Shown: positions 21,810 through 31,604, numbered from the stretch's first letter. The stretch is DNA of 64,000 bases from Phocaeicola paurosaccharolyticus JCM 15092 (GCF_000613805.1 NZ_BAJR01000001.1:248001-312000), one strand, 5' to 3'. The notes: generated by a model not told the origin, from the letters alone. Translations and numbers: made by a program.

Positions 21810-23264
21810 TTATTCATTGTCAAAAACTTCCTTTAAAATCTCTTTGTCGTCGAAATGATGCTTAACACCTTTTATATCCTGGTAGTTTTCATGTCCTTTT
21901 CCGGCAACTAAAATAACATCTCTATTTCCTGCGAGCATGCATGCAGTACGAATAGCTTCTTTTCTGTCTATTATGCATACCACCTTCTTCATCTGCTCTT
22001 TATTAAGTCCGGCAACCATATCGTTTATGATATCTTGAGGCTCTTCAAATCGTGGATTATCTGAAGTGATTATAACCCTATCGCTCTGCTTCACTGCCTC
22101 TTGAGCCATGATAGGTCGTTTGCCTTTATCTCTGTTTCCTCCTGCTCCGACTACTGTAATTACCTCTCCTTTGCCTTGCAATACTTCGTGGATAGCATTG
22201 AGAACATTCTCAATAGCATCTGGAGTATGTGCGTAGTCAACAATTGCAGTATAACCCTTTGATGATCTTAATGAGTCGAATCGTCCTGCAACAGGGCGCA
22301 AAGTGCTTAGAACCAACAAAACATCTTCTGGTTTCTTGCCAAGAAGACATGCTGCTCCATAGACTGCAAGGAGGTTGGATGCATTAAAGCGACCTATAAA
22401 CCGAACATTCACCTCTATATTATTTATCTCCATAGACATTCCTTCGAATGTATCCTCAAGAACCTTCCCTTTGAAATCACTTATGCTTCGGATGGAGTAA
22501 TCGGATACCTTTGCTTTTGTATTCTGGGTCATAACAAGACCATTTTTGTCATCAAGGTTTGTAAGTGCGAATGCGCTTTTTGGAAGATGGTCAAAGAATG
22601 CTTTCTTTGCTTTGAGGTAGTTCTCGAATGTCTTATGATAATCTAAGTGATCGCGTGTTATGTTTGTGAAAATGCCCCCGGCATATTTCAGTCCACCAAT
22701 TCTTTTCTGAGAAATAGAGTGGGAGCTTACCTCCATAAAAACATATTTACATCCCTCATCAGCCATCTGTCCAAGTAGCTTGTTTAAAGTGATTGGATCG
22801 GGAGTGGTATGTTCTGTAGGTACAGGTTTATCATCAATATAGTTGCATACTGTAGAGATAAGTCCAACCTTGTATCCGAATTTGCGGAACATATCATATA
22901 ATAAGGTAGCTATTGTAGTCTTTCCGTTAGTTCCGGTAACTCCGACGAGTTCAACCTTGCTTGTAGGATCTCCATAGAAATTTGTGGCAACCTGTCCCAC
23001 GATATCTTCTGTATCTACTACTTTAATGTAGCATATATCTTCTTTCAGATTCTCTGGCAAATCTTGGCATATTACCACCTTGGTACCCTTTTCTATAGCT
23101 TTCTCTATATATTCGTGTCCATCTGCTTGCGTACCTTTTATAGCAATGAAGATGTGTCCCTCCTCAATTAACCTGGAGTCAATGTTTACTCCTTTAATAT
23201 CACAGTTCAAGTTCCCATGAACTTCTACTGTCTTTACTCCTTTAATTATATCTCCTAGTTTCAT
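21810..23264 (-). CDS. murE: UDP-MurNAc-tripeptide ligase, meso-DAP type
   Basis: MurE adds the third amino acid of the stem peptide. The ATP loop is [15 protein letters not shown]. The motif DNPR in [14 protein letters not shown] is the known marker of enzymes that use meso-diaminopimelate rather than L-lysine, so the cell wall is probably DAP-type. [17 protein letters not shown] and [10 protein letters not shown] are also conserved. It has 484 residues and starts 11 bases after ftsI. Confidence 0.97.
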   Translation of the reverse strand: MKLGDIIKGVKTVEVHGNLNCDIKGVNIDSRLIEEGHIFIAIKGTQADGHEYIEKAIEKGTKVVICQDLPENLKEDICYIKVVDTEDIVGQVATNFYGDPTSKVELVGVTGTNGKTTIATLLYDMFRKFGYKVGLISTVCNYIDDKPVPTEHTTPDPITLNKLLGQMADEGCKYVFMEVSSHSISQKRIGGLKYAGGIFTNITRDHLDYHKTFENYLKAKKAFFDHLPKSAFALTNLDDKNGLVMTQNTKAKVSDYSIRSISDFKGKVLEDTFEGMSMEINNIEVNVRFIGRFNASNLLAVYGAACLLGKKPEDVLLVLSTLRPVAGRFDSLRSSKGYTAIVDYAHTPDAIENVLNAIHEVLQGKGEVITVVGAGGNRDKGKRPIMAQEAVKQSDRVIITSDNPRFEEPQDIINDMVAGLNKEQMKKVVCIIDRKEAIRTACMLAGNRDVILVAGKGHENYQDIKGVKHHFDDKEILKEVFDNE

Positions 23265-23275
23265 GTTGTAAAACT

Positions 23276-25402
23276 TTATTTTAAAATTAAATGTATCGCT
23301 TCACCCCTGACTACACGCTTTCCTGCAGCCAAACTTTGTGATTCGACTTTTCCTACTCCACCAACTCTTGCCTTTAACCCTAAACTCTCTAGTAGATAAA
23401 CAGCATCTTTAGCTCCCATACCTTTTACATTAGGAACTATTCTGTTGTTTCCCTTATATCTTTTTAGTACTATTTTGTTATTCTGTGCAGCAGGCACACC
23501 CCAAATAGGACTATTTAAATTTGTGTTGTCAGGAATTCCAACGGTAGAAATATTTATATTATTAAGTACGTAATGTGCTGCAGCGATATCGCCACATTTT
23601 ACGTCAGGGATAAGTATACTTGCAGAATCTTTTGCTTCTGACAGGTTTTTAGCAAGATGTTTTGCAAAAACTCTTTCAGCAATTTCACTGAACACTTTAC
23701 CTGCCATAAGACCACCTGATGCAGGTAGTCCAGGTTTTTGGATAGCTACTATACAGCTGTATTTAGGATCTTCTGAAGGGAAATATCCACAGAAACTTAC
23801 TAAGTATCGTCTTCCTCCACCCATATATCCCTCTTTACCTTGAGAGACTTGTGCTGTTCCTGTCTTTCCAGATACATGGAACTGTTTAGAACCTGCTCTT
23901 TTTCCCAGACCTTCGCTTACCACCTTTTCAAGGATAGTCTGAATCTGTGATAATGTTCTCTTAGATGCGATCGCTGGATTTAAAACTTCAGTAGGAACTT
24001 CTTTTATAACTTCATCACCTCTGGTAATAGCTCTTACGAACTTTGGTTTTACCATAACTCCTCCATTAGCTATAGCGTTATAGAATGCAAGTGTGTTAAT
24101 AGGAGGTACTTGTGTTTCATATCCTATTGACATCCATGCAAGTGCAGTCTTTGACCAATTGTTCTTGTTAGGCATTCTAATATGAGGGTTACCTGAACCG
24201 GGTATATCAAGATTTAGTGGGGTTGCAATGCCAAGTTTATATAGTCCTTCTACAAATTTAGTCGGATTGTTATGATAGTTCTCATCAATAAGTCTAGATA
24301 CTCCGATATTTGATGATACCATAAGAGACTTGGTTGTTGTAAGAACACCATATCCACCCTTATGCCAGTTATGGTCTTTCATAGGACGGCCATGCATGTT
24401 GTATACACCATTACCTGTATCTACAGTCTGGTCAGGAGTAATCTTACCATCTTCGAGAGCTACCATGATAGATGCTGTTTTAAAAGTAGAACCAGGTTCC
24501 ATCATATCTGCTACTGCGTTGTTCTTTAGCTCTCTATATACGCCGTCGTTGCACTTGGTCATATTAACTATGGCCTTTACCTCTCCAGTCTTAACTTCCA
24601 TAAGCACAGCTACACCTACAGTGGCATTAATCTCGTTAAGTTCATCTATAAGTGCTTTCTCTGCTATATCCTGCATTCCAACATCAATGGTTGTTATAAT
24701 GTCGTAGCCGTCAACAGGAGGGAGGTCAACAATATTGAGATATTTGTTCATCACCTTTTGGCGGTGAGTGATTCCGGGGACACCTTTTAATATTGAATCA
24801 TATGATAATTCAAGTCCGTTCTTTGCACCAAGTTCAATCTCTGAGTACATATCTCCAAGCGTTCTTTTAGCCAATGAACCAAATGGTTTTTTTCTCTGGT
24901 TAAAAGCCTGCTCATGGAAGCCGCCCTTGAATTTGCTTAGTTTAAATACAGGTAGTTGTTTTACCTCTTTATATTCAATATATGATATGCGATTTGGGTA
25001 TAGAAGGTAGTTCCTACTCCTTTTTCTTCTGCCCTTCATTATGTGAGCTCGGAAATCGGCAATACTTTTATCCGGGAATATCTGATTCAGACCAATGCAT
25101 ATTGAGTCCATATTTGCTCTGAGGAGACTGTCTTTATAATCACCTCCGGCAAGGAAGTCCATATATATCTTGTACTCCGGCAAACTACTTGCCATGAGCT
25201 GACCGTCTGAAGAGAGGATATTGCCTCTGTTAGGGTTAACTTCTACGTTCTCTTTGACGAATCTATCTGCAACATCCTGCCAATATTGTTTCTCGGCAAA
25301 CATTATGATTCCTGCTTTAACAACAATAGCAAGACCTACCAGCCCCATGATTAGCATGATGAAGGTATACCTGATCATTATATTGCTCTTCTTTGGAATC
25401 AT
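23276..25402 (-). CDS. ftsI: Septal penicillin-binding protein with PASTA domain
   Basis: This class B PBP is the transpeptidase partner of FtsW. It has one N-terminal transmembrane helix (about residues 10-32), the PBP dimerisation domain, and the active-site motifs STFK in [15 protein letters not shown] in [13 protein letters not shown] and KTG in [14 protein letters not shown] single PASTA domain occupies about the last 60 residues ([20 protein letters not shown]), which is common in Bacteroidota septal PBPs and absent from E. coli FtsI. With 708 residues it is full length. The start overlaps the ftsL-like stop by four bases. Confidence 0.96.
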   Translation of the reverse strand: MIPKKSNIMIRYTFIMLIMGLVGLAIVVKAGIIMFAEKQYWQDVADRFVKENVEVNPNRGNILSSDGQLMASSLPEYKIYMDFLAGGDYKDSLLRANMDSICIGLNQIFPDKSIADFRAHIMKGRRKRSRNYLLYPNRISYIEYKEVKQLPVFKLSKFKGGFHEQAFNQRKKPFGSLAKRTLGDMYSEIELGAKNGLELSYDSILKGVPGITHRQKVMNKYLNIVDLPPVDGYDIITTIDVGMQDIAEKALIDELNEINATVGVAVLMEVKTGEVKAIVNMTKCNDGVYRELKNNAVADMMEPGSTFKTASIMVALEDGKITPDQTVDTGNGVYNMHGRPMKDHNWHKGGYGVLTTTKSLMVSSNIGVSRLIDENYHNNPTKFVEGLYKLGIATPLNLDIPGSGNPHIRMPNKNNWSKTALAWMSIGYETQVPPINTLAFYNAIANGGVMVKPKFVRAITRGDEVIKEVPTEVLNPAIASKRTLSQIQTILEKVVSEGLGKRAGSKQFHVSGKTGTAQVSQGKEGYMGGGRRYLVSFCGYFPSEDPKYSCIVAIQKPGLPASGGLMAGKVFSEIAERVFAKHLAKNLSEAKDSASILIPDVKCGDIAAAHYVLNNINISTVGIPDNTNLNSPIWGVPAAQNNKIVLKRYKGNNRIVPNVKGMGAKDAVYLLESLGLKARVGGVGKVESQSLAAGKRVVRGEAIHLILK

Positions 25403-25773
25403 TTCTCGTCAATAACAATTAAATATGGTCTGTTTGTTGCTGTCTGCAACTCACTTCCCTGTGTTGAAATATATTCTTCTATCTTAGATTGTCTACTTTT
25501 CTCCATGAGTTCTGATGATCTAGTCAATGCATCGTATTTTACATCATCCAACTCTTTCTTCAATCTGTCTATTTCAATTAACTCTTGCTGGCTGCTATAT
25601 CGGTTGTCAATATATAAAACAGTAAGAATCATTATAAGTATAAGCAAGCGCGTCTGTCTCTTAAAAAAGTCATTAGCAAGTATATCACCTCCCAAGATGC
25701 TCCTTATAGACATCTTTTTTGAAGTGTTCTCACTTTTATTGCTCTCTTTTTTGTCAATAACGGGCTCTTCCAT
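25399..25773 (-). CDS. FtsL-like divisome protein
   Basis: A 124-residue bitopic protein with a lysine/glutamate-rich cytoplasmic start of about 40 residues, one transmembrane segment (RLLILIMILTVLYI) and a periplasmic coiled coil (QELIEIDRLKKELDDVKYDA). Size, topology and position between rsmH and ftsI fit the FtsL slot of the cluster. Sequence similarity in this family is weak, so the assignment is from context. It is 12 bases after rsmH and overlaps ftsI by four bases. Confidence 0.8.
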   Translation of the reverse strand: MEEPVIDKKESNKSENTSKKMSIRSILGGDILANDFFKRQTRLLILIMILTVLYIDNRYSSQQELIEIDRLKKELDDVKYDALTRSSELMEKSRQSKIEEYISTQGSELQTATNRPYLIVIDEK

Positions 25774-25785
25774 AACACAATTTAT

Positions 25786-26700
25786 TTACTTTTTCTCTGC
25801 AATTCTAAGTTTAGCACTTCTAGATCGTGGGTTTCTCTCTATCTCCTCAGGGGTAGGAGTGATCACCTTATTGTTGATAAGTTTAAACGGAGATTGTATG
25901 TTTCCAAAAAAATCCTGCTCAATCTTACCTTCAAAATTTCCTGATTTTATAAAGTTCTTTACTATTCTGTCTTCTAAAGAGTGATAAGTTATTACAGAAA
26001 GTCTTCCACCAGGCCTTAGGTATTCAGCAGCTGAGTATAGCATCTCTTTTAGTGCTTCCATCTCTTGGTTTACCTCTATACGCAATGCCTGAAACACTTT
26101 TGCCATCTCTTTTTTCTCTCTGTCTCTACCAAATAGAGGCTGGACTATATTAATAAAGTCTGATGTATTTTTTATCGAAGTTGTAGCTCTTGATTTAACA
26201 ATCACAGAAGCTAATTTTCGGCTGTTTTTGAGTTCTCCATATAGATAGAGAATTGAGGCCAACTGTTCCTCCTCGTATGTGTTAAGGATATCGGCAGCCG
26301 TCATGCTTGCTTTTTGGTTCATTCTCATATCAAGTTTTCCGTCAAATCTAAATGAAAAACCCCTCTCAGAATCATCAAAGTGGTGTGATGATACACCTAA
26401 GTCAGCAAGAAGTCCGTCTATCTCATCAATGCCGTGGTATCTTAAGAAATTGGCAAGGTATCTGAAGTTACTTCTTACGAAAGTAAATCTATTGTCGTCA
26501 ACGATATTTCTTTCTGCATCTTGGTCCTGGTCGAATCCCAATAAACGTCCATCGTCTCCAAGACGTCGCAATATTTCTTTAGAGTGTCCGCCGCCACCAA
26601 AAGTGACGTCAACGAAAACTTTTCCATTTTCTAAGTTTAGGCCGTCGATACTCTCATTCAAAAGTACCGGGATGTGATATGTAATGTTCTCGTCACTCAT
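25786..26700 (-). CDS. rsmH: 16S rRNA m4C1402 methyltransferase
   Basis: RsmH (MraW) methylates N4 of C1402 in the ribosomal P site. The 304-residue protein opens HIPVLLNESIDGL and has the SAM loop VDVTFGGGGHSKEIL, followed by LADLGVSSHHFDDSERGFSF and ITYHSLEDRIVKNF. It is the second gene of the cluster and begins two bases after mraZ. Confidence 0.97.
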   Translation of the reverse strand: MSDENITYHIPVLLNESIDGLNLENGKVFVDVTFGGGGHSKEILRRLGDDGRLLGFDQDQDAERNIVDDNRFTFVRSNFRYLANFLRYHGIDEIDGLLADLGVSSHHFDDSERGFSFRFDGKLDMRMNQKASMTAADILNTYEEEQLASILYLYGELKNSRKLASVIVKSRATTSIKNTSDFINIVQPLFGRDREKKEMAKVFQALRIEVNQEMEALKEMLYSAAEYLRPGGRLSVITYHSLEDRIVKNFIKSGNFEGKIEQDFFGNIQSPFKLINNKVITPTPEEIERNPRSRSAKLRIAEKK

Positions 26701-26702
26701 TC

Positions 26703-27164
26703 TTACTCTTCTGCTTTTTTATTGTTATCCATCATCTTCTGCAATTCCAAACTAAATTCTTCAGGGTTCATGAATGGCTGCTCGCACAACTCTGTTGCCC
26801 AAATCTCAATAGTATTGTCCACACCAATGACTTTTACCTCCTGATTGATGTGGGCTAACTTAATATATCTTTTTGGTAATAGAAAACGTCCGTTGCTGTC
26901 GAGTGAAACAATCTCAACATCTGAAACGAACTGACGGAATATCATTTGATCTTTAGGGTTCCACTTGTTCAGTCGGCTTCTTAACTCGTTGAGTTCTTCA
27001 TTCCACGTACTCTCAGGACACAATACGAGACAGTCTTGGAAAATGTCTTTTCTAAGAATAAGATATTCTTCAGAGGCATTTTGAAGCTGTTTTCTGAAAA
27101 TTGATGGAAGAAACAGTCTTCCTTTTATGTCAATTTTCATCTCAATATTCCCTAAGAATCGCAT
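26703..27164 (-). CDS. mraZ: Transcriptional regulator MraZ
   Basis: MraZ is an AbrB-fold ring protein that binds repeats in its own promoter and controls the division cluster. The 153-residue protein has two SpoVT-AbrB modules, the first around GNIEMKIDIKGRLFLPSIFR and the second around VEIVSLDSNGRFLLPKRY. It is the first gene of the minus-strand operon. The repeats at 27201-27230 are the likely binding sites, which implies autoregulation. Confidence 0.95.
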   Translation of the reverse strand: MRFLGNIEMKIDIKGRLFLPSIFRKQLQNASEEYLILRKDIFQDCLVLCPESTWNEELNELRSRLNKWNPKDQMIFRQFVSDVEIVSLDSNGRFLLPKRYIKLAHINQEVKVIGVDNTIEIWATELCEQPFMNPEEFSLELQKMMDNNKKAEE

Positions 27165-27194
27165 GTATTACACCTTATTAATATAAAACTTGAT

Positions 27195-27202
27195 GTAAAA
27201 GT
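27195..27202 (-). promoter_or_regulatory. -7 box of the division cluster promoter
   Basis: Minus strand TACTTTTA is close to TAnnTTTG. A TTTG -33 element lies 22 bases upstream (27225-27228). The gap between the two is filled by the MraZ-like repeats. Confidence 0.5.
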
Positions 27203-27230
27203 ACACAATTCCCCACAATTCCCCACAAAT
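27201..27230 (-). promoter_or_regulatory. Probable MraZ operator: 10-bp direct repeats
   Basis: On the minus strand three consecutive 10-base units read ATTTGTGGGG, AATTGTGGGG and AATTGTGTAC. Two carry TGTGGGG exactly 10 bases apart and the third is degenerate. MraZ in other bacteria binds G-rich direct repeats at one helical turn ahead of mraZ. The units overlap the -35-like region and spacer, so binding would block RNA polymerase. Confidence 0.75.
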
Positions 27231-27467
27231 TATATAAGAAAATAATAAAAAAATTATCAACAGGTTTTTGCCTCTATTTACTAACCTCTTTCGAGGGCAT
27301 ATAAAGTGAGCTATTTTTAACCGATAATGCTTTTTGTTACTCTTGTTTTATGATGCTAAATGAAACATTATGTGAAATAAATGGTTAATAACCTTATAAA
27401 TGTTGGTTTTTTATATCATTAATCATCATTTTTTTTACTCAGAATATCAATTTTTAAAAAGATAAGT
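27231..27467. other. Divergent intergenic region, AT-rich
   Basis: Upstream of both mraZ (minus) and the acyltransferase at 27490 (plus). Only the promoter elements listed separately were recognised. Confidence 0.5.
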
Positions 27468-27475
27468 TATTTTTG
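27468..27475 (+). promoter_or_regulatory. -7 box of the acyltransferase pair
   Basis: TATTTTTG matches TAnnTTTG and ends 14 bases before the ATG at 27490, giving a very short leader. Confidence 0.55.
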
Positions 27476-27489
27476 CATACACAAAGTTT

Positions 27490-28314
27490 ATGATGATGAA
27501 AGAGGAATCTATCTTTTTGATCAATATTGATAAAATAATTGAAGAAAAAGCTGGTAAAAAAGCTAAATATGTACCCGGACTTTTAAGACGTTATTTAAAG
27601 CGTATAGTTCATCAGGATGAGTTGAATGAATTTCTGATTGAATCGAAAGATAAAGTTGGTGTTGATTTTCTTGAGGCTTGCATGGGCTTCTTGGATGTGA
27701 AGGTAGATGTTTTTGGTAAAGAGAACCTTCCTAAAGAGGGGTGCTTTACTTTTGTAAGCAATCATCCACTTGGTGGTGTTGACGGAGTCGCATTAGGATA
27801 TATATTGGGTTCTTATTATGATGGAAATGTTAGATATTTAGTAAATGACCTTTTGATGAACCTACATGGATTGGCACCATTGTGCATTCCTATCAATAAG
27901 ACCGGAAAACAATCTAAAGACTTTCCTAAAATAGTAGAACAGGGCTTCAGCTCGCCTAATAACATAATAATGTTCCCAGCTGGAATTTGTTCAAGAAGGC
28001 ATAACGGAATTATTAAAGATATTGATTGGAAGAAGACTTTTGTAACAAAAAGTGTAGAGACAAGACGTGATGTTGTTCCGTTGCATTTTGAAGGACAAAA
28101 TTCTAATTGGTTTTATAATTTGGCAAACATATGCGATAATCTAGGTTTGAAGATTAATGTCGCTATGCTTTACCTTGCTGATGAAATGATGAAAAATAGG
28201 CATCAGACATTTAAGTTGACCATAGGTAAGACAATTCCTTGGGAGACTTTTGATAAGAGCAAAACACCGCACGACTGGGCACAATATGTAAAAGATATTG
28301 TCTACAAACTATAA
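27490..28314 (+). CDS. PlsC-family 1-acyltransferase, GlsA-like
   Basis: A 274-residue acyltransferase with the catalytic NHxxxxD box as SNHPLGGVDGVALG (about residues 90-103) and a downstream FPAGICSRR block that contacts the acceptor. No clear transmembrane segment is seen, so it is probably membrane-associated. It precedes the GNAT gene at 28330 by 15 bases. In Bacteroides a PlsC-like O-acyltransferase and an OlsB-like N-acyltransferase, GlsA and GlsB, make glycine lipids together. The same pairing here suggests that function; it is inferred from pairing and family. Confidence 0.75.
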   Translation: MMMKEESIFLINIDKIIEEKAGKKAKYVPGLLRRYLKRIVHQDELNEFLIESKDKVGVDFLEACMGFLDVKVDVFGKENLPKEGCFTFVSNHPLGGVDGVALGYILGSYYDGNVRYLVNDLLMNLHGLAPLCIPINKTGKQSKDFPKIVEQGFSSPNNIIMFPAGICSRRHNGIIKDIDWKKTFVTKSVETRRDVVPLHFEGQNSNWFYNLANICDNLGLKINVAMLYLADEMMKNRHQTFKLTIGKTIPWETFDKSKTPHDWAQYVKDIVYKL

Positions 28315-28329
28315 AGGCAGAAGATATTA

Positions 28330-29319
28330 ATGATACAAATGGAAGAAATAATTACCCCTATTAGTAAGGAGGTGCTAAAGTCAGAATTGACTGAAGAGAA
28401 GAGACTCCGATTTACCAATAAGAGTCATAACGAGATATACGTTATTACTGCTCAGAATTCTCCTAATGTTATGAAAGAGATAGGTCGATTGAGAGAAATA
28501 GCATTTAGAGCAGCTGGTGGAGGTACTGGTAAATCTATGGATATTGATGAGTATGATACTATGGATGATCCATATAAACAACTCATAGTATGGAATCCTG
28601 AAGGAGAAGAAATTTTAGGAGGATATAGATATCTGTTGGGTGATGAAGTTAAGTTTGATGAAACAGGCAAACCGATACTTGCAACATCTCATATGTTTAA
28701 TTTCTCTCAAGAATTTATTAAAAATTACCTGCCTTACACTGTTGAACTAGGTAGATCCTTCGTTACTCTTGAGTATCAGTCATCACGTGCCGGCTCAAAA
28801 GGCCTGTTCGCTTTGGATAATCTTTGGGATGGGCTTGGAGCACTTACTGTTATTAAACCAAATGTGAAGTATTACTTTGGTAAAATGACAATGTATCCTA
28901 GTTATCACCGTCAGGGGCGAGATATGATTCTGTATTTCCTTAACAAGCATTTTGGAGATAAGGATAAGCTTATTACTCCGATGAAACCTTTGGAAATTGA
29001 GACAAATCGTGACTTCTTAGAGAATCTTTTTTGCTGTAACTCATTCAAGGAGGATTATAAAATTCTGAATACAGAGGTTAGAAAGCTTGGATATAATATA
29101 CCCCCTCTTGTTAATGCCTATATGGGTCTTTCACCAACAATGAGAATGTTCGGCACCGCCATAAACTATGGTTTCGGTGATGTAGAGGAGACAGGTATAC
29201 TTATTGCTGTAGATGAGATATTGGAAGATAAAAGAGTAAGACATATAGAGTCGTTTGTAAAAGAGCATCCAGAGGCTTTGAGATTTACTTCAGGAGCTAA
29301 TCCTATCATATCAAAATAG
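28330..29319 (+). CDS. OlsB/GlsB-like N-acyltransferase (GNAT, formerly hemolysin-like)
   Basis: A 329-residue acyltransferase of the family long labelled putative hemolysin. Conserved parts include LREIAFRAAGGGTGKSMDID, the acetyl-transferase-like core GYRYLLGDEV, and VELGRSFVTLEYQ. OlsB/GlsB enzymes transfer a 3-hydroxyacyl group from acyl carrier protein to the amino group of ornithine or glycine, making the mono-acylated lyso-lipid that the PlsC-like partner completes. It is the second gene of a two-gene operon ended by the hairpin at 29354-29378. Confidence 0.75.
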   Translation: MIQMEEIITPISKEVLKSELTEEKRLRFTNKSHNEIYVITAQNSPNVMKEIGRLREIAFRAAGGGTGKSMDIDEYDTMDDPYKQLIVWNPEGEEILGGYRYLLGDEVKFDETGKPILATSHMFNFSQEFIKNYLPYTVELGRSFVTLEYQSSRAGSKGLFALDNLWDGLGALTVIKPNVKYYFGKMTMYPSYHRQGRDMILYFLNKHFGDKDKLITPMKPLEIETNRDFLENLFCCNSFKEDYKILNTEVRKLGYNIPPLVNAYMGLSPTMRMFGTAINYGFGDVEETGILIAVDEILEDKRVRHIESFVKEHPEALRFTSGANPIISK

Positions 29320-29353
29320 ATTATTATCGAAACATACAGATAAACAATATTAT

Positions 29354-29378
29354 AGAGCTCGGATTTGATTCGGGCTCT
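29354..29378 (+). terminator. Terminator of the acyltransferase operon
   Basis: AGAGCTCG / CGGGCTCT inverted repeat (one G-T pair) with a 9-base loop, followed by TTTTTATAA, 34 bases after the stop codon. Confidence 0.85.
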
Positions 29379-29484
29379 TTTTATAATAACTTCTGTTGGT
29401 GATAAATATCTGTCTGTTAAAAGGTAGGCTCACTCCGAAACATTGGAGATTTCACAAATTCTATTTCTTCTTGATAAATATTAT

Positions 29485-29492
29485 TATCTTTG
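29485..29492 (+). promoter_or_regulatory. -7 box ahead of the 22-bp repeat region
   Basis: TATCTTTG, an exact TAnnTTTG match, in a place where no protein gene follows on the plus strand. An imperfect TTTC lies 17 bases upstream. Confidence 0.5.
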
Positions 29493-29498
29493 CTTCGT

Positions 29499-29675
29499 GT
29501 TAAGAAAAGAGAGAATCAGTTATTTTCATTGTTCGGGAAAATGAATCATGATAGACTGTTCAACCGATCATGATTCATTGATTAGCCGATCATGATCCAT
29601 TACTTAACCGATCATGATTCATTGATTAATCTGTCATGATCTATTTATAAACCGATCACGACAGATTTTATTATA
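29499..29675 (+). ncRNA. Candidate non-coding RNA with three repeat-derived hairpins
   Basis: The interval lies between the convergent acyltransferase operon and dgt, is preceded by a promoter box (29485-29492) and has no reading frame longer than about ten codons. It can fold into three successive hairpins: AATGAATCATGAT with ATCATGATTCATT (29540-29579, perfect 13-bp stem), GATCATGATC with GATCATGATT (29588-29619), and AATCTGTCATGATC with GATCACGACAGATT (29628-29667, one mismatch) followed by TTTATTAT, which would act as a terminator. Transcription has not been shown. Alternatives are a protein-binding repeat array or a degenerate mobile repeat. Confidence 0.45.
29563..29673. repeat. Imperfect 22-bp tandem repeat, five units
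   Basis: Units begin at 29564, 29586, 29608, 29631 and 29652, spaced 21-23 bases. The best units read CCGATCATGATTCATTGATT; the last two are diverged. Each of the first four has a TCATGA palindrome at the same place. An inverted copy (AATGAATCATGAT) lies just upstream at 29540. Confidence 0.75.
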
Positions 29676-29719
29676 CTAACTGATGAACCGGATTTTATTC
29701 CCAACTTTGGTTTTCGAGA

Positions 29720-31050
29720 TTATACAGCAGGAATGCTGTCCCCGTTTATTTTGCGATAAAGATCAAGAGCATATATATCCGTCATACCTGAGATATAGTC
29801 GAGCACACCCTGAATGCGTGTATAGATATCCTCATCGCATATATTGTACTGGTTTGATACTCTGTTTATTAGAAGTCTTGAATATGCCTTCTCAGGTGAG
29901 TTTACGGCATCTACCATAAGCCTATGAGAGTGTTTATTATCTTGAAACCGGCAAGCTCAATATCAACGACGTCTCTTGAGTGATAAATCTTTTGTATAGC
30001 AACTTCCGAGCATCTATTATATGCAGTGCGAGCCTTTTCGGACATGCTCTTTATGAGAGTAGAATTAAAATCGCCATCAAGTATCTTCTCCTCATTTTTC
30101 ATGAATGCTTCGGTGCACTCATTAATCATGATGCTTATTGCCAGTGAGCGTAGGTAGGCAATCTGTTCATTCTTATCGGTTACTATTTTGCATATATTTT
30201 TTATACTTTCAATCTTCTTATCTGTAAAGAATGTAGAGTATAGGTCCACGCTCTCCTGGAAGGTTAGAATCTTAAGTTTGTATGCATCTTCTATATCCAT
30301 CATCTGATAGCATATATCGTCTGCAGCCTCTACTAGATAAACAAGAGGGTGTCTTGCAAAGCGTAGCGGCTCATTCTCTTTGCTTAGTTGTCGGATACCA
30401 AGTTCAAGGGCAATTTTTTTATAATCCTGTTCTTCAGAAATAAAAAATCCAAATTTCTGTTTGTTACCGGCAAGTTGCGATGAAAAGGGGTATTTTACTA
30501 CAGAAGCCAATGTTGAATATGTAAGCACAAACCCTCCTTTACGTCTTCCCTGGAATTGATGGGTAAGTAGACGGAGGGCATTTGCATTTCCTTCAAAATG
30601 AGTGAGGTCATTCCATTGACTATCTGTGAACTTACTTCTTAGCTCAACTCCTTTGCCTTCTGAGAAGAATGTGGCTATTGCCTTCTCTCCTGAGTGACCG
30701 AAAGGTGGGTTGCCAAGGTCGTGTGCAAGACAAGCGGCAGAGACTATTGAACCAATCTCGGAGATATGAGTTTCCGATAGACTGGGGTGTTTTTGAAGAA
30801 GCTTAGTTGAAATTATATTTCCTAATGAACGACCAACACACGAAACCTCAAGGCTATGTGTAAGACGGTTGTGCACGAAGATACTCCCAGGCAGAGGAAA
30901 AACCTGTGTCTTATTCTGTAGTCTGCGGAATGGAGCTGAGAAGATAAGTCTGTCATAATCTCTTTGAAACTCAGACCTATCGTCTTTTCTTAAATCATGA
31001 ATTTCTTCAAGTCCAAGTCGCTTGTTTGATATCAGTTTTTCCCATTCCAT
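29720..31050 (-). CDS. dgt: HD-domain dNTP triphosphohydrolase (dGTPase type; frameshifted in this sequence)
   Basis: Enzymes of this family split dNTPs, classically dGTP, to deoxynucleoside and triphosphate. The first part (31050-29911) has FPLPGSIFVHNRLTHSLEV and the HD motif CLAHDLGNPPFGHSGE. It stops at 29911 right after AGFKIINTLIGL. The conserved tail (MVDAVNSPEKAYSRLLI to YRKINGDSIPAV) continues in the neighbouring frame down to 29720. One base added near 29918-29919 joins them into about 443 residues, the normal length. A deletion error is likely. The -7 box is at 31071-31078. Confidence 0.9.
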
Positions 31051-31070
31051 TTTACACTGTCGTTTATTTG

Positions 31071-31078
31071 CAAAAGTA
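31071..31078 (-). promoter_or_regulatory. -7 box of dgt
   Basis: Minus strand TACTTTTG matches TAnnTTTG, 20 bases before the dgt ATG; the dut operon is transcribed divergently. Confidence 0.5.
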
Positions 31079-31166
31079 TAAAACTTCCTTTTAAAAAAGT
31101 GTAAATAGATAGATTATTACATTGATTTTACTAAATTCGCAAAATGTTAATAAGTTTGATAAAACG

Positions 31167-31601
31167 ATGAAAGTAAAGATTATTAATAAGTCACATCATC
31201 CGTTGCCGGCATATGCAACCGAACAGTCGGCAGGGCTCGACATACGTGCAAATATTGATACCCCAATTGAGTTAAAACCCCTCCAAAGATGTCTTGTTCC
31301 GACAGGACTATATATGGCTTTACCAAAAGGGTATGAAGCTCAAGTAAGACCAAGAAGTGGTTTGGCAATAAAAAAAGGAATTGGTGTTTTGAACTCTCCT
31401 GGTACAATAGATGCAGATTATAGAGGTGAGATTTGTGTAATATTGATTAACCTTTCATCCGAGAATTTCATTATTGAAGATGGCGAGAGAGTAGCCCAGC
31501 TTGTAATCTCTAAGTTTGAGCAGACTCAGTGGGATGAGGTGGAGGTACTTGACGAGACCGAACGTGGTGACGGAGGTTTCGGTCATACTGGAAAAAAATA
31601 G
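31167..31601 (+). CDS. dut: Deoxyuridine 5'-triphosphate nucleotidohydrolase
   Basis: dUTPase converts dUTP to dUMP, keeping uracil out of DNA. The ATG at 31167 ([17 protein letters not shown]) is chosen because the 15 residues upstream are not conserved. All five motifs are visible: [39 protein letters not shown] and the C-terminal [11 protein letters not shown] that closes over the substrate. The 144-residue length is typical of the trimeric enzyme. It heads an operon with the TPR lipoprotein four bases downstream. Divergent dgt is another dNTP-pool enzyme. Confidence 0.97.
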   Translation: MKVKIINKSHHPLPAYATEQSAGLDIRANIDTPIELKPLQRCLVPTGLYMALPKGYEAQVRPRSGLAIKKGIGVLNSPGTIDADYRGEICVILINLSSENFIIEDGERVAQLVISKFEQTQWDEVEVLDETERGDGGFGHTGKK

Positions 31602-31604
31602 AAG

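Noticed and set aside
23276-25402. Two PBP genes or a stray PASTA kinase fragment
   Set aside because: The PASTA domain is continuous in frame with the transpeptidase, a usual arrangement in this phylum.
29563-29673. 22-bp repeats as a CRISPR array
   Set aside because: The units abut without unique spacers, and no cas genes are in the window.
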